DNA of 64,000 bases from Microbacterium sorbitolivorans (GTDB taxonomy: Bacteria; Actinomycetota; Actinomycetes; Actinomycetales; Microbacteriaceae). A program made the translations under genes and the position numbers. Below are positions 26,292 through 37,053 of the stretch, piece after piece (positions within the stretch are counted from its first letter, which is position 1; each line of letters opens with the position of its first letter). The DNA is taken from the NCBI RefSeq assembly GCF_003327285.1, contig NZ_KZ848473.1, positions 434,001 through 498,000 of the forward strand, given 5' to 3'. Under the pieces are notes generated by a model. The model was not told where the DNA came from and did not search any database. It saw only the letters and a list, made by a program, of their open reading frames with translations.

Positions 26292-26365
26292 CGGGGCGTA
26301 GCTCAGCTTGGTAGAGCGCCCGCTTTGGGAGCGGGAGGTCGCAGGTTCAAATCCTGTCGCCCCGA
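26292..26365 (+). tRNA. tRNA-Pro (TGG)
   Basis: The acceptor stem CGGGGCG/CGCCCCG, the D-arm with AGCTTGGTAGAGCG, the anticodon stem CCCGC/GCGGG with loop TTTGGGA (anticodon TGG), and the T-arm GGTTCAAATCC form a complete cloverleaf. The discriminator is A and CCA is not encoded. It lies 71 bases before trigger factor on the same strand. Confidence 0.97.
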
Positions 26366-26436
26366 CGTCGGCCGAATTAGACCTCAGCCCGTGGCGCCTT
26401 TCGTCGTGGGTCACGCAACAAGGAGAAGCGAACCGC

Positions 26437-27762
26437 ATGGTGAACACCACCGTCGAGAAGCTCAGCCCGACCCGGGTCAAGCTGCACATCTCGGTCACGC
26501 CCGAGGAACTGAAGCCGAGCATCGACCACGCCTACGAGCACATCGCCAAGGATGTTCAGGTCCCCGGTTTCCGCAAGGGCAAGGTGCCCGCGCCGATCAT
26601 CGACCAGCGCGTCGGTCGCGGTGCCGTCATCGAGCACGCCGTCAACGAGGGCCTCGACCGCTTCTTCCGCGAAGCCGTCGCGACCAACGAGCTCCAGGTT
26701 CTCGGTCAGCCGAGCGCCGACATCACCGCCTGGCCGGCCGAGAAGGACTTCTCGGGTGACCTCGAGGTCGACATCGAGGTCGACGTGGCGCCCGAGTTCG
26801 AGGTGCCCGCATTCGACGGCCTGAAGATCACGGTCGACGCGATCGAGGTCGACGAGGCCGGTATCGACGCCGAGCTCGACACGCTGCGCGCCCGCTTCGG
26901 CACGCTCGTCCCCGTTGAGCGTCCCGCCGCCAAGGGCGACTTCGTCGAGCTCGACCTCGTCGCCAAGATCGGTGACGAAGAGATCGACCGCGCCGAGGGC
27001 GTTTCGTACGAGATCGGATCCGGCCAGCTGCTCGAGGGCACTGACGAGGCGATCGAGTCGCTCACCGCTGGTGAGGAGACCACCTACACCTCGAAGCTCG
27101 TCGGTGGCGAGCGCGCCGGTGAGGACGCCGAGGTGACCGTCGTTGTCAAGGCCGTCAAGGAGCGCGAGCTTCCCGAGGCCGACGACGACTTCGCTCAGAT
27201 GGCGAGCGAGTTCGACACGATCGCCGAGCTCCGCGAGTCGCTGACCGAGCAGGTCAAGCAGAAGGGTGCCTTCACGCAGGGCTCGGAGGCGCGCGACAAG
27301 CTTGTCGAGCAGCTCCTCGAGGCCGCCGACATCGCCGTTCCCGAGGCCCTCGTCGAGGACGAGGTGCACCGTCACCTCGAGCAGGAGAACCGCCTCGAGG
27401 ACGACACCCACCGCGCCGAGGTCAAGGAAGCCAGCGAGAAGCAGTTCCGCACGCAGCTCCTCTTCGACCGCATCGCGAAGGACCTCGACGTTCAGGTCTC
27501 GCAGGACGAGTTCACGCAGTACCTGATCCAGGCCTCGTCGCAGTACGGCATGAGCCCGCAGGACTTCATCCAGGCGCTGCAGCAGGGCAACCAGCTCCAG
27601 GCCATCATGGGTGACGTCGCTCGCAACAAGGCCATCGCCGTCGTTCTCGGCAAGGCCGAGGTCGTCGACACCAACGGCGACGCCGTGAACCTTGACGGCT
27701 TCGTCGCCGTCGAAGAGGACGAGGAGTCGGAGGCCGAGGAGTCGGCCGAAGACGAGAAGTAA
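26437..27762 (+). CDS. tig: Trigger factor
   Basis: A 441-residue ribosome-associated chaperone and peptidyl-prolyl isomerase. The N-terminal ribosome-binding domain has the signature [10 protein letters not shown] (GFRxGxxP). A central FKBP-type domain follows ([21 protein letters not shown]) and then a long helical C-terminal chaperone domain. The tail is strongly acidic ([16 protein letters not shown]). AAGGAG lies about 11 bases before the ATG. As in other bacteria, it is directly upstream of clpP and clpX, linking folding of new chains to proteolysis. Confidence 0.97.
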   Translation: MVNTTVEKLSPTRVKLHISVTPEELKPSIDHAYEHIAKDVQVPGFRKGKVPAPIIDQRVGRGAVIEHAVNEGLDRFFREAVATNELQVLGQPSADITAWPAEKDFSGDLEVDIEVDVAPEFEVPAFDGLKITVDAIEVDEAGIDAELDTLRARFGTLVPVERPAAKGDFVELDLVAKIGDEEIDRAEGVSYEIGSGQLLEGTDEAIESLTAGEETTYTSKLVGGERAGEDAEVTVVVKAVKERELPEADDDFAQMASEFDTIAELRESLTEQVKQKGAFTQGSEARDKLVEQLLEAADIAVPEALVEDEVHRHLEQENRLEDDTHRAEVKEASEKQFRTQLLFDRIAKDLDVQVSQDEFTQYLIQASSQYGMSPQDFIQALQQGNQLQAIMGDVARNKAIAVVLGKAEVVDTNGDAVNLDGFVAVEEDEESEAEESAEDEK

Positions 27763-27908
27763 TCTTCTTCCCGAAGGGACCGCTCGCGCACTGCGCGGCG
27801 GTCCCTTCGGCGTTCCCGGGCGTGTGACGTATGCCCACGGCGAACACGGCCGAGAGCCGCCGCCGCCGCCGGTAATGTCGAATCGACGCCACACCGAATG
27901 GAGTGAGA

Positions 27909-28502
27909 ATGCCTGAACCCCTGATGGCACAGAACGTCTTCGACCAGCTGCTGAAGGATCGCATCATCTGGCTGGGCTCGGAGGTTCGTGACGAGAACGC
28001 GAATGAGATCTGCGCAAAGATCTTGCTTCTCGCCGCTGAGGATCCGAACAAGGACATTTACCTCTACATCAACTCGCCCGGCGGATCGATCACCGCGGGC
28101 ATGGCCATCTACGACACGATGCAGTTCGTTCCGAACGACATCGTGACGGTCGGTATCGGCATGGCCGCCTCGATGGGTCAGCTGCTGCTGACGAGCGGCA
28201 CGAAGGGCAAGCGCTACATCACGCCCAACGCCCGCGTGCTCCTCCACCAGCCGCACGGCGGCTTCGGCGGCACGGCCAGCGACATCCAGACGCAGGCTCA
28301 GCTCATCGTCTCGATGAAGAACCGCCTCGCCGAGATCACCGCTGCCCAGACGGGCAAGACGGTCGAGCAGATTCACGCCGACGGTGACCGCGACCACTGG
28401 TTCTCGGCCGAGGAAGCCCTCGAGTACGGCTTCGTCGACCACATCCGCGACAGCGCAACCGACGTCACGGGCGGCGGCGGAACCGACCGCGCGGCGAACT
28501 GA
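27909..28502 (+). CDS. clpP1: ATP-dependent Clp protease proteolytic subunit 1
   Basis: A 197-residue serine peptidase subunit. The catalytic serine lies in [11 protein letters not shown], the histidine in VLLHQPHGG, and the aspartate in the C-terminal handle region. ATG 27909 is preceded by GGAG at a spacing of six; an upstream in-frame GTG (27903) overlaps that site. In actinobacteria ClpP1 and ClpP2 form a mixed tetradecamer, and the tandem pair here fits that arrangement. Confidence 0.96.
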   Translation: MPEPLMAQNVFDQLLKDRIIWLGSEVRDENANEICAKILLLAAEDPNKDIYLYINSPGGSITAGMAIYDTMQFVPNDIVTVGIGMAASMGQLLLTSGTKGKRYITPNARVLLHQPHGGFGGTASDIQTQAQLIVSMKNRLAEITAAQTGKTVEQIHADGDRDHWFSAEEALEYGFVDHIRDSATDVTGGGGTDRAAN

Positions 28503-28516
28503 GAAAGGCTCTGACG

Positions 28517-29173
28517 ATGCACACTCCGTACACGACTACGCCCCAGGGCCTGCAGGTTCCTTCGAGCCGCTACATCCTCCCGCAGTTCGAAGAGCGCACG
28601 GCCTACGGCTTCAAGCGCCAGGATCCGTACAACAAGCTGTTCGAAGATCGCGTGATCTTCCTCGGCGTGCAGGTCGACGACGCGTCGGCCGATGACGTGA
28701 TGGCCCAGCTCCTCGTTCTCGAGAGCCAGGACCCCGACCGCGACATCATCATGTACATCAACTCGCCCGGTGGCTCGTTCACCGCGATGACGGCGATCTA
28801 CGACACGATGCAGTACATCTCGCCCGACATTCAGACCGTCGTGCTGGGTCAGGCTGCGTCGGCCGCATCGGTGCTCCTCGCCGCGGGTGCCCCCGGTAAG
28901 CGCCTCGCGCTGCCGAACGCCCGCATCCTCATGCACCAGCCCGCCGTGGGTGAGTCTGGTCATGGTCAGGCCTCGGACATCGAGATCCAGGCCGCCGAGA
29001 TCATGCGCATGCGCACGTGGCTCGAGGAGACGATGGCGAAGCACACGAACAAGTCGGCGGAAGAGGTCCACAAGGACATCGACCGCGACAAGATCATCGG
29101 TGCCGCCGAGGCCGTCGAGTACGGCGTCGTCGACCAGGTGCTGACGAGCCGCAAGCGCTCGACCCAGAACTAA
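28517..29173 (+). CDS. clpP2: ATP-dependent Clp protease proteolytic subunit 2
   Basis: A 218-residue ClpP with an N-terminal extension of about 25 residues relative to ClpP1, as is usual for ClpP2. The catalytic serine is in [15 protein letters not shown] and the histidine in [10 protein letters not shown]. It begins 14 bases after clpP1, behind a GAAAGG site, and is expressed in the same operon. A strong terminator separates the pair from clpX. Confidence 0.96.
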   Translation: MHTPYTTTPQGLQVPSSRYILPQFEERTAYGFKRQDPYNKLFEDRVIFLGVQVDDASADDVMAQLLVLESQDPDRDIIMYINSPGGSFTAMTAIYDTMQYISPDIQTVVLGQAASAASVLLAAGAPGKRLALPNARILMHQPAVGESGHGQASDIEIQAAEIMRMRTWLEETMAKHTNKSAEEVHKDIDRDKIIGAAEAVEYGVVDQVLTSRKRSTQN

Positions 29174-29184
29174 ACGATGTTCCC

Positions 29185-29220
29185 CGGCGCGCCCCGTTCG
29201 ATTTCGAACGGGGCGCGCCG
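29185..29220. terminator. Terminator between clpP2 and clpX
   Basis: A perfect 16-bp stem, CGGCGCGCCCCGTTCG, with an ATTT loop, followed by TCGTTCGTTTG. It implies that clpX has its own promoter in the next 60 bases. Confidence 0.85.
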
Positions 29221-29289
29221 TCGTTCGTTTGTCAGTGGTTCCGATTAGCCTGGAACCACGACAGCGACCAGACCACGAGGAGTGATCGC

Positions 29290-30561
29290 ATGGCTCGACT
29301 CGGCGAGAGCGCCGACCTGTTCAAATGTTCTTTCTGCGGAAAGAGCCAAAAGCAGGTGCAGCAGTTGATCGCGGGACCAGGCGTCTACATCTGCGATGAG
29401 TGCGTCGAGCTCTGCAACGAGATCATCGACGAGCGCATGTCTGAGCAGGCGGCCGAGGGCGAGCTGTCGCAGATCGACCTGCCGAAGCCGCGCGAGATCT
29501 TCGACTACCTCGACGAGTACGTGGTCGGCCAGCTCGACGCCAAGCGCTCGCTCGCCGTCGCGGTCTACAACCACTACAAGCGCGTCCGCGCGAAGGGCGA
29601 GCTGAAGCTCGCCGACGCGAAGGCCGAAGAGGTCGAGATCTCCAAGAGCAACATCATGCTCCTCGGGCCGACCGGATCCGGCAAGACCTACCTCGCGCAG
29701 ACCCTCGCGAAGCGGCTCAACGTGCCCTTCGCGGTCGCCGACGCGACGGCGCTCACCGAGGCGGGCTACGTCGGCGAAGACGTCGAGAACATCATCCTCA
29801 AGCTCCTGCAGGCCGCCGACTTCGACGTGCAGCGCGCAGAGCAGGGCATCGTCTACATCGACGAGATCGATAAGATCGCCCGCAAGGCCGAGAACCCGTC
29901 GATCACGCGCGACGTCTCGGGCGAGGGCGTGCAGCAGGCGCTGCTGAAGCTGTTCGAAGGCAGCGTCGCCCAGGTGCCGCCGCAGGGCGGCCGCAAGCAC
30001 CCGCACCAGGAGTTCATCAACGTCGACACGACGAACGTGCTCTTCATCGTCTCCGGCGCGTTCGCGGGCCTGGAAGAGATCATCTCGTCGCGCGTCGGCC
30101 GCGCGGGCGTCGGCTTCGGCGCGCCGCTGCAGTCGAAGCAGAACGACGAGGGCCTGTTCGCCGAGGTGCTCCCGGAAGACCTGCACAAGTTCGGCCTGAT
30201 CCCCGAGTTCATCGGTCGACTCCCCGTCATCGCCGCCGTCGATCCCCTCGACCGCGACGCGCTCGTCGACATCCTGACCGAGCCGCGCAACGCGCTCGTG
30301 AAGCAGTACCAGCGCATGTTCGAGTACGACGGCGTCGAACTGGCCTTCGACGACGATGCCCTCAGCTCGATCGCCGACCTCGCCGTCGCGCGGAAGACCG
30401 GCGCGCGCGGGCTGCGCGCGATCCTGGAGGACGTGCTCGGCCCGATCATGTTCGAGATCCCGTCGAACGACGACGTGGCGAAGGTCATCGTCACGCGCGC
30501 CGCAGTCGACGAGGGCGCGGCCCCGACGGTCGTGTTCCGCGAGCGCCGCAAGAGCGCGTAA
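29290..30561 (+). CDS. clpX: ATP-dependent Clp protease ATP-binding subunit ClpX
   Basis: A 423-residue AAA+ unfoldase that feeds tagged proteins to ClpP. The N-terminal zinc-binding domain has CSFCGKSQ and CDECVELC. Walker A is GPTGSGKT and Walker B is [12 protein letters not shown]. Sensor and arginine-finger regions and the C-terminal small domain are complete. The pore loop GYVGEDVE and the ClpP-contact loop are in their expected places. AGGAG precedes the ATG at a suitable distance. In the Walker A motif the Gly-Ser pair is written GGATCC. Confidence 0.97.
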   Translation: MARLGESADLFKCSFCGKSQKQVQQLIAGPGVYICDECVELCNEIIDERMSEQAAEGELSQIDLPKPREIFDYLDEYVVGQLDAKRSLAVAVYNHYKRVRAKGELKLADAKAEEVEISKSNIMLLGPTGSGKTYLAQTLAKRLNVPFAVADATALTEAGYVGEDVENIILKLLQAADFDVQRAEQGIVYIDEIDKIARKAENPSITRDVSGEGVQQALLKLFEGSVAQVPPQGGRKHPHQEFINVDTTNVLFIVSGAFAGLEEIISSRVGRAGVGFGAPLQSKQNDEGLFAEVLPEDLHKFGLIPEFIGRLPVIAAVDPLDRDALVDILTEPRNALVKQYQRMFEYDGVELAFDDDALSSIADLAVARKTGARGLRAILEDVLGPIMFEIPSNDDVAKVIVTRAAVDEGAAPTVVFRERRKSA

Positions 30562-30574
30562 CGGCCTCACCCAG

Positions 30575-30615
30575 CGGCGAAGCGCCGGCAGCTCAGGGCC
30601 GCCGGCGCTTCGCCG
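30575..30615. terminator. Terminator between clpX and a convergent gene
   Basis: A perfect 15-bp stem, CGGCGAAGCGCCGGC, with an 11-base loop, followed on the plus strand by TTGTG. It lies between the clpX stop and the stop at 30629. Confidence 0.8.
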
Positions 30616-30628
30616 TTGTGAGACCGGG

Positions 30629-30862
30629 TTAGTCTTCGAGCTCGAACGACGAGATCGTGACGTCTCCGCTCGCCTCGAGGATGACCTCATAGCCGGCGTC
30701 GAGTTCCGCAATCGGGCGGCCCTCCAGGAACGTGAGGGTCCACATCGACGCGGGGTCGTCGGCGGGAAGCCGCGACTCGACCTCGGCGATGCCGCCGCGG
30801 ATGGCGGCGGGGACGGAGGCCGGAACCTCATCGCCCGCGCGCCAGCGGGTACCTAGCTGCAT
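30629..30862 (-). CDS. Small conserved protein coupled to valS
   Basis: A 77-residue protein (MQLGTRWRAGDEVPASVPA ... ISSFELED). Its ATG overlaps the valS stop by one base (TGATG), so it is translationally coupled to valyl-tRNA synthetase. It has no membrane segment. The pattern VPAAIRGGIAEVE followed by a beta-rich half (WTLTFLEGRPIAEL, YEVILEASGDV) suggests a small alpha/beta fold. Function unknown; a role linked to ValS is only suggested by position. Confidence 0.75.
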   Translation of the reverse strand: MQLGTRWRAGDEVPASVPAAIRGGIAEVESRLPADDPASMWTLTFLEGRPIAELDAGYEVILEASGDVTISSFELED

Positions 30863-33426
30863 CAGTCCTGCTCCGCCAACTCGATGTCGGTGACGGCGAG
30901 CTCGTCGCCCTCGACGATCGTGAGATCGGCGATGCGTCCCACGGCCTTGAGATCGGCCTCGGCGAGGCGCACGAACTCGATCTCCGCCGCGGGCGCGACG
31001 ATCGTCGCCGACGCGACGGGCGTGCGCTGCGAGGCCTTCGCCTCGGTCTTGGCGCGGCGAACACCGATCAGCGCGGCCGACGCGGCGTCGAGAACGGCGG
31101 GGTTGCCGCCGAGCTCCGAGCGCTCCGGCCAGGCGGCGCGGTGCACCGAACCCTCCTGGAACCAGCTCCAGGCCTCCTCGGTCGCGAACGACGCGACGGG
31201 CGCGAGCAGGCGCAGCAGCGTCGACAGTGCGGTGCGCAGCGCGACGGCCGCCGAGGCGCCCTCGGCGCCGCCGTTGTATGCGCGCTCCTTGACGAGCTCG
31301 AGGTAGTCGTCGCAGAACGTCCAGAAGAACGCCTCCGACACCTCGAGGGCGCGGGCGTGGTCGTACGCCTCGAAGGCGGCCGTCGCCTGCGTCACGACGT
31401 CGTCGAGCGCGGCGAGCATCGAGAGGTCAACGGGCTCGGTGATCGCGGCGCCCTCGGGCGCCTCGAAGCCGAGAGCGAACTTGGCCGCGTTCAGGATCTT
31501 GATCGCGAGGCGGCGACCGATCTTGATCTGGGTCGGGTTCTGCGCGTCGAACGCCGCGTCGGTGCCGAGGCGGCTCGAGGCGGCCCAGTAACGCACCGCG
31601 TCGGATCCGTGCTTGTCGAGGATGTCGGCGGGCGTGACGACGTTGCCCTTCGACTTCGACATCTTCTTCCGGTCGGGGTCGACGATGAAGCCCGAAATGG
31701 CGGCGTGCTTCCAGGCCGCGCGATCGTCCTCGAGGACGCTGCGGAGCATCGTCGAGAAGAGCCAGGTGCGGATGATGTCCTGGCCCTGCGGTCGCACGTC
31801 GAACGGGGCCACGAGGTTCCACAGCTCCTCGTCGCGCTGCCAGCCACCGGCCAGCTGCGGCGTGAGCGACGAGGTCGCCCAGGTGTCGAGGATGTCGGAC
31901 TCGGCCTCGAAGCCGCCCGCGACGCCGCGCTGCTCGGCGGTGTAGCCGGCCGGAACGTCGGTCGTCGGGTCGATGGGGAGGGCATCGTGCGAGGGCGTCA
32001 GCACGCGGCTGTAGTCGCGCTCGCCGTTCTCGTCGAGTCCGTACCAGATCGGGAACGGCACGCCGAAGAAGCGCTGGCGCGAGACGAGCCAGTCGCCCGT
32101 GAGGCCGTTCACCCAGTTCTCGTAGCGCACGCGCATGAACTCGGGGTGGAACTCGACCTCGTTACCGAGCGAGAGCAGCTTCGAGCGAAGCTCCTCGCCG
32201 CGGGCGCCGTTGGCGATGTACCACTGGCGGGTCGAGACGATCTCGAGCGGGCGGTCGCCCTTTTCGAAGAACTTGACGGGGTGCTGGAAGGTGTCGCCCA
32301 CCTTCTGCAGCTCGCCCGACTCCTCGAGCAGCTCGACGACGCGCTTCTGGGCGCTGAAGACCGTCTTGCCGGCGATCTCGGCGTAGGCCGCGAGACCGGC
32401 CTCGGTCGTGATCGCCTCGGGGGCGTCGGCGAGCACGCGGCCGTCGCGGCCGATGATGGTGCGGTTCGGCAGGTCGAGCTCGCGCCACCAGATGATGTCG
32501 GTCATGTCGCCGAAGGTACAGATCATGGCGATACCCGAACCCTTGTCGGGCTGGGCGAGCTGGTGCGCGAGAACCGGGACCTCGACGTCGAAGAGCGGGG
32601 TCTTGACGGTCTGGCCGAAGTACGGCTTGTAGCGCTCGTCGTCGGGGTGCGCGACGAGCGCGACACAGGCGGCGAGGAGCTCGGGGCGGGTCGTCTGGAT
32701 GACGATGTCGCCGGATCCGTCGGTCTTGTGGAAGGCGAGGCTGTGGTAGGCCGCGGGGCGGTCGCGATCCTCGAGCTCGGCCTGGGCGATCGCCGAGCGG
32801 AAGTCGACGTCCCAGAGCGTCGGCGCCATGGCCTGGTAGGCCTCGCCGCGCTCAAGGTTGTTGAGGAACGCGAGCTGGCTCGTGCGGATCGTCTCGTCCG
32901 AGATCGTGCGGTAGTTCTGGGTCCAGTCGACCGAGAGGCCGAGCTGGCGCCACAGCTCCTCGAACTTCGCCTCGTCCTCGACCGTCAGGCGCTCGCAGAG
33001 CTCGGTGAAGTTGCGGCGGCTGACCGGAATCTGGTCGGCGGCCTTAATGTTCTTCGTCGTGCCCTCGAACGGCGGCGTGAAGTCGGGGTCGTACGGCAGC
33101 GTCGGGTCGCAGCGCACGCCGTAGTAGTTCTGCACGCGGCGCTCGGTCGGCAGGCCGTTGTCGTCCCAACCGATGGGGTAGAAGACCTGCTTGCCGCGCA
33201 TGCGCTCGAAGCGCGCCTTGACGTCGGTGTGGGTGTAGCTGAAGACGTGCCCGATGTGCAGCGAGCCGGACGCGGTCGGCGGGGGAGTGTCAACGGAGAA
33301 GACTCCCTCGCGGCCAACCTGCTGTGCAGCGGCGCGGTCGAAGCGGTAGGTACCGTCGTTGTCCCACTGCTCACCCCACTTCGCTTCGAGGCCTTCGAGT
33401 TTGGGCTTGTCGGGCATATCTGCCAT
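30862..33426 (-). CDS. valS: Valyl-tRNA synthetase
   Basis: An 854-residue class I synthetase that charges tRNA-Val and edits misactivated threonine. The HIGH motif is SLHIGHVFSY and the KMSKS motif is KKMSKSKGN. The CP1 editing domain (TTRPELLAACVALVAH) and the C-terminal anticodon-binding domain are complete, with a short C-terminal helical arm (EIEFVRLAEADLKAVGRI). AGGAG lies seven bases before ATG 33426. It is divergent from ileS, and no T-box is seen on its side. Confidence 0.96.
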   Translation of the reverse strand: MADMPDKPKLEGLEAKWGEQWDNDGTYRFDRAAAQQVGREGVFSVDTPPPTASGSLHIGHVFSYTHTDVKARFERMRGKQVFYPIGWDDNGLPTERRVQNYYGVRCDPTLPYDPDFTPPFEGTTKNIKAADQIPVSRRNFTELCERLTVEDEAKFEELWRQLGLSVDWTQNYRTISDETIRTSQLAFLNNLERGEAYQAMAPTLWDVDFRSAIAQAELEDRDRPAAYHSLAFHKTDGSGDIVIQTTRPELLAACVALVAHPDDERYKPYFGQTVKTPLFDVEVPVLAHQLAQPDKGSGIAMICTFGDMTDIIWWRELDLPNRTIIGRDGRVLADAPEAITTEAGLAAYAEIAGKTVFSAQKRVVELLEESGELQKVGDTFQHPVKFFEKGDRPLEIVSTRQWYIANGARGEELRSKLLSLGNEVEFHPEFMRVRYENWVNGLTGDWLVSRQRFFGVPFPIWYGLDENGERDYSRVLTPSHDALPIDPTTDVPAGYTAEQRGVAGGFEAESDILDTWATSSLTPQLAGGWQRDEELWNLVAPFDVRPQGQDIIRTWLFSTMLRSVLEDDRAAWKHAAISGFIVDPDRKKMSKSKGNVVTPADILDKHGSDAVRYWAASSRLGTDAAFDAQNPTQIKIGRRLAIKILNAAKFALGFEAPEGAAITEPVDLSMLAALDDVVTQATAAFEAYDHARALEVSEAFFWTFCDDYLELVKERAYNGGAEGASAAVALRTALSTLLRLLAPVASFATEEAWSWFQEGSVHRAAWPERSELGGNPAVLDAASAALIGVRRAKTEAKASQRTPVASATIVAPAAEIEFVRLAEADLKAVGRIADLTIVEGDELAVTDIELAEQD

Positions 33427-33543
33427 GGCTGCGCTCCTGGGGCGTTGTGGGCGGCACGGTGTGTACGTGCCTGATGTGGTGAGTTAGATCAGAGTCTACC
33501 GGCGCGCACCCGAGAACAGGGGTGGTGCATAGATCCGGGCGGG

Positions 33544-33755
33544 TTAGAATTGCGGTATCGGCATCGATCCGGCCATCACCGGGGAGCTCGCGGAAGAAAG
33601 GTCCCTCGGGATCCGGTAGAACCGCGCGGGGCAGGCCCGTTATCGCCGCAGTGAGAGTGGCGTTCCGTGAGGGGCGCAAAGCGGGGTGGTACCGCGGCTC
33701 CTGTCGTCAGCTCGGCAGTGGTCGTCCTCGCAGTTCGGCCCGAGAACTGCTGGAG
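33544..33755 (+). promoter_or_regulatory. Translational T-box riboswitch controlling ileS
   Basis: This leader senses uncharged tRNA-Ile. A short stem (CCGG/CCGG, 33569-33582) presents the isoleucine specifier ATC at 33575-33577 in its loop, as in the ultrashort actinobacterial ileS T-boxes. The T-box sequence GGGGTGGTACCGCGG (33683-33697) contains the TGGT that pairs with the tRNA 3' end. Next comes CTCC (33698-33701), which can pair with the ribosome-binding site GGAG (33752-33755). This implies control of translation, not termination. A small hairpin GCAGTTC/GAACTGC adjoins the site. TTAGAAT near 33544 is a possible -10 box. Confidence 0.9.
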
Positions 33756-33759
33756 TGAC

Positions 33760-36700
33760 ATGACCTATCCGAAGAGCGCATTCGGCGCCGCGGCTGACGC
33801 CGTGACCCCGTCCCCGAGCTTCCCCGATGTCGAGCGCGAGATCCTCGACTTCTGGAAGGAAGACGACACCTTCCGCGCCTCGATCGCGCAGCGCGAGGGC
33901 GCCGAGGAGTGGGTCTTCTACGACGGCCCCCCGTTCGCGAACGGCCTGCCGCACTACGGTCACCTCCTGACGGGCTACGCGAAGGACCTCTTCCCGCGCT
34001 TCCAGACCATGCGCGGCAAGAAGGTCGACCGCGTCTTCGGCTGGGACACGCACGGCCTCCCGGCCGAGCTCGAGGCCATGAAGCAGCTCGGCATCACCGA
34101 GAAGAGCGAGATCGAAGAGATGGGCATCGACGCGTTCAACGCGAAGGCCCGCGAATCGGTGCTCGCCTACACGCGCGAGTGGCAGGACTACGTCACGCGC
34201 CAGGCGCGCTGGGTCGACTTCGAGCGCGGCTACAAGACGCTCGACACGTCGTTCATGGAGAGCGTGCTCTGGGCCTTCAAGCAGCTCTTCGACAAGGGCC
34301 TCGCCTACGAGGGCTACCGCGTGCTGCCGTACTGCTGGCGCGACCAGACCCCGCTGTCGAACCATGAGCTGCGCATGGACGACGACGTCTACAAGGACCG
34401 CCAGGATCCGTCGGTCACGATCGGCTTCCCGCTCGTGGGCGAGAAGGCCGAGGCGCTCGGCGTCGCGGGTGTCTCCGCCCTCGCCTGGACGACCACGCCG
34501 TGGACCCTCCCGACGAACAGCGCTCTCGCGGTGGGCCCCGCGATCGAGTACGTCGTCGTGCCCGTGGGACCTGCCGGCGCGAAGGAATCCTTCGCCGGAT
34601 CCTCGGTGCTGGTCGCCGCCGACCTGCTGGCCGGCTACGCGAAGGACCTCGGCTACGAGGACGCCGACGCCGCCCGCGCCGCCGTCACGAAGACGGTGAT
34701 CGGATCCGAGCTCGGTGGGGTGCGCTTCGAGCCGCTCTTCGACTACTTCACCGACACCGAGAAGTGGGGCACTGAGAAGGCCTGGCAGATCCTCGTCGAC
34801 GACTACGTCTCGACCGAGGACGGCACCGGCCTCGTTCACCAGGCCCCCGCCTACGGCGAGGACGACAAGCGACTCTCCGACGCCGCCGGCATCCCGACGA
34901 TCGTGTCGCTCGGCGACGACGGCACCTTCCTCTCGATCGTTCCCGACTTCGAGGGCGTGCTCTGGCTCGACTCGAACATGGACATCGTGCGCCGCCTGCG
35001 CGGCGACGGCCGCCTGCTGCGCCTGCAGTCGTACGAGCACAGCTACCCGCACTGCTGGCGCTGCCGCAACCCCCTCATCTACAAGGCGGTGTCGAGCTGG
35101 TTCATCCGCGTCACCGACTTCAAGGACGACATGCTCGCGAACAACGAGCAAATCACCTGGACGCCGGAGAACGTTAAGCACGGCCAGTTCGGCAAGTGGC
35201 TCGAGGGCGCGCGCGACTGGTCGATCAGCCGTAACCGCTACTGGGGCTCGCCGATCCCGGTGTGGAAGAGCGACGACCCGAACTACCCGCGCGTCGACGC
35301 GTACGGATCCTTCGAGGAGATCGAGCGCGACTTCGGTCGCCTGCCGCTCAACGAGCAGGGCGAGCCGGACCTCCACCGCCCCTACATCGACGACCTGACG
35401 CGCCCGAACCCGGACGACCCGACGGGCAAGTCGACGATGCGCCGCATCGAGGACGTCTTCGACGTGTGGTTCGATTCCGGATCCATGCCGTTCGCGCAGG
35501 TGCACTACCCGTTCGAGAACAAGGAGTGGTTCGACACCCACTCGCCGGCCGACTTCATCGTCGAGTACATCGGGCAGACGCGCGGCTGGTTCTACGTGAT
35601 GCACACGCTGTCGACCGCGCTCTTTGACCGCCCGGCCTTCACGGGCGTCAGCTGCCACGGCATCGTGCTCGGCAACGACGGTCAGAAGATGTCGAAGTCG
35701 CTGCGCAACTACCCCGACGTCAACGAGGTCTTCGACCGCGACGGATCCGACGCCATGCGCTGGTTCCTCATGTCGTCGAGCGTGCTGCGCGGCGGCAACC
35801 TCTCGGTCACGGAGGAGGGGATCCGTCAGGGCGTGCGAGAGTTCATGCTGCCGCTGTGGAACTCGTGGTACTTCTTCGCGACCTACGCGAACGCCGCCGG
35901 CTACGAGGCAAAGTTCACGACCGAGTCGACGAACGTGCTCGACCGCTACATCCTCGCGCTCACGGGCGACCTCGTGCGCGACGTCGAGTCCGACCTCGAG
36001 AAGCTCGACTCGACGACGGCCGCCGAGCGCCTGCGCGACTTCGCCTCGGCCCTGACGAACTGGTACATCCGCCGCTCGCGCGACCGCTTCTGGGGCAACG
36101 TCACCGAGGATCCGGCGTCGAGCGAGGCGTTCGACACGCTCTACACGGTTCTCGAGACGCTGTGCCGCGTCGCCGCCCCGATGCTCCCGCTCGTCGCGGA
36201 GCGCGTGTGGCAGGGCCTCACGGGCGGTCGCAGCGTGCACCTGACCGAGTGGCCGTCGGCCGAGCAGTTCCCCGCCGCGGAAGACATCCGCGAGGCGATG
36301 GACTCGGTCCGCGACGCATCGAGCGTCGCGAATGCGCTGCGCAAGAAGGAGAAGCTGCGCGTGCGCCTGCCGCTCGCGAAGCTGACGGTCGTGGTCGCGG
36401 GATCCGCGGGCCTCGCCCAGTTCGACGACATCCTGCGCGACGAGCTCAACGTCAAGGCGGTCGAGCTCGACGAGCTGACGGGCGACACCGCGGAGCGCTA
36501 CGGCATCTCGCACCGACTCACCGTGAACGCCCGCGCCATCGGCCCGCGCCTCGGCAAGCAGGTCCAGCAGGTCATCAAGGCATCGAAGTCGGGCGACTGG
36601 TCGGAGCAGAACGGGGTCGTCACGGCGGGCGGCATCGAGCTCGTCGAGGGCGAGTACGAGCTGGCGCTCGACACGTCGGGCCGCCCCTCGGGCGAGGCCA

Positions 36701-37053
36701 TCGCGACGCTGCCGGGCGGTGGCTTCGTGATCCTCGACACCGAGACGACGCCCGAGCTCGAGGCCGAGGGCCTCGCGCGCGACATGATCCGCGCCGTGCA
36801 GGACACCCGCAAGCAGGCCGACTTCGACGTGTCGGACCGCATCCGCCTGCAGCTCGAGTTCGCCTCCGATGCCGATCGCGCTGCCGTCGAGCAGGCGTGG
36901 AACATCGCGGGCGTCGCGACCGAGACGCTGGCGACCTCGTCGTCGATCGGCGAGGGAACCGAAGGTGCCGAGTTCGTCAACGTCGTGAAGGCGGGCACCT
37001 ACGCCAACGCCGGCGACGTCACGATCGGCGTGGCACGTCAGGAGAACAAGTGA
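33760..37053 (+). CDS. ileS: Isoleucyl-tRNA synthetase
   Basis: A 1097-residue class I synthetase. The HIGH motif appears as [11 protein letters not shown] and KMSKS as QKMSKSLRN. The editing domain ([18 protein letters not shown]) and the anticodon-binding and C-terminal domains are complete. The length and HYGH variant fit the eukaryote-like (type 2) IleS found in many actinobacteria, a form often less sensitive to mupirocin (family knowledge, not shown here). The ATG at 33760 is the first after the T-box-controlled GGAG. It overlaps folC by four bases. Confidence 0.96.
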   Translation: MTYPKSAFGAAADAVTPSPSFPDVEREILDFWKEDDTFRASIAQREGAEEWVFYDGPPFANGLPHYGHLLTGYAKDLFPRFQTMRGKKVDRVFGWDTHGLPAELEAMKQLGITEKSEIEEMGIDAFNAKARESVLAYTREWQDYVTRQARWVDFERGYKTLDTSFMESVLWAFKQLFDKGLAYEGYRVLPYCWRDQTPLSNHELRMDDDVYKDRQDPSVTIGFPLVGEKAEALGVAGVSALAWTTTPWTLPTNSALAVGPAIEYVVVPVGPAGAKESFAGSSVLVAADLLAGYAKDLGYEDADAARAAVTKTVIGSELGGVRFEPLFDYFTDTEKWGTEKAWQILVDDYVSTEDGTGLVHQAPAYGEDDKRLSDAAGIPTIVSLGDDGTFLSIVPDFEGVLWLDSNMDIVRRLRGDGRLLRLQSYEHSYPHCWRCRNPLIYKAVSSWFIRVTDFKDDMLANNEQITWTPENVKHGQFGKWLEGARDWSISRNRYWGSPIPVWKSDDPNYPRVDAYGSFEEIERDFGRLPLNEQGEPDLHRPYIDDLTRPNPDDPTGKSTMRRIEDVFDVWFDSGSMPFAQVHYPFENKEWFDTHSPADFIVEYIGQTRGWFYVMHTLSTALFDRPAFTGVSCHGIVLGNDGQKMSKSLRNYPDVNEVFDRDGSDAMRWFLMSSSVLRGGNLSVTEEGIRQGVREFMLPLWNSWYFFATYANAAGYEAKFTTESTNVLDRYILALTGDLVRDVESDLEKLDSTTAAERLRDFASALTNWYIRRSRDRFWGNVTEDPASSEAFDTLYTVLETLCRVAAPMLPLVAERVWQGLTGGRSVHLTEWPSAEQFPAAEDIREAMDSVRDASSVANALRKKEKLRVRLPLAKLTVVVAGSAGLAQFDDILRDELNVKAVELDELTGDTAERYGISHRLTVNARAIGPRLGKQVQQVIKASKSGDWSEQNGVVTAGGIELVEGEYELALDTSGRPSGEAIATLPGGGFVILDTETTPELEAEGLARDMIRAVQDTRKQADFDVSDRIRLQLEFASDADRAAVEQAWNIAGVATETLATSSSIGEGTEGAEFVNVVKAGTYANAGDVTIGVARQENK

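Noticed and set aside
31141..33474. A 777-codon plus-strand frame opposite valS
   Set aside because: Antisense shadow of valS, made of Arg/Val/Glu/Gly repeats with no domain.
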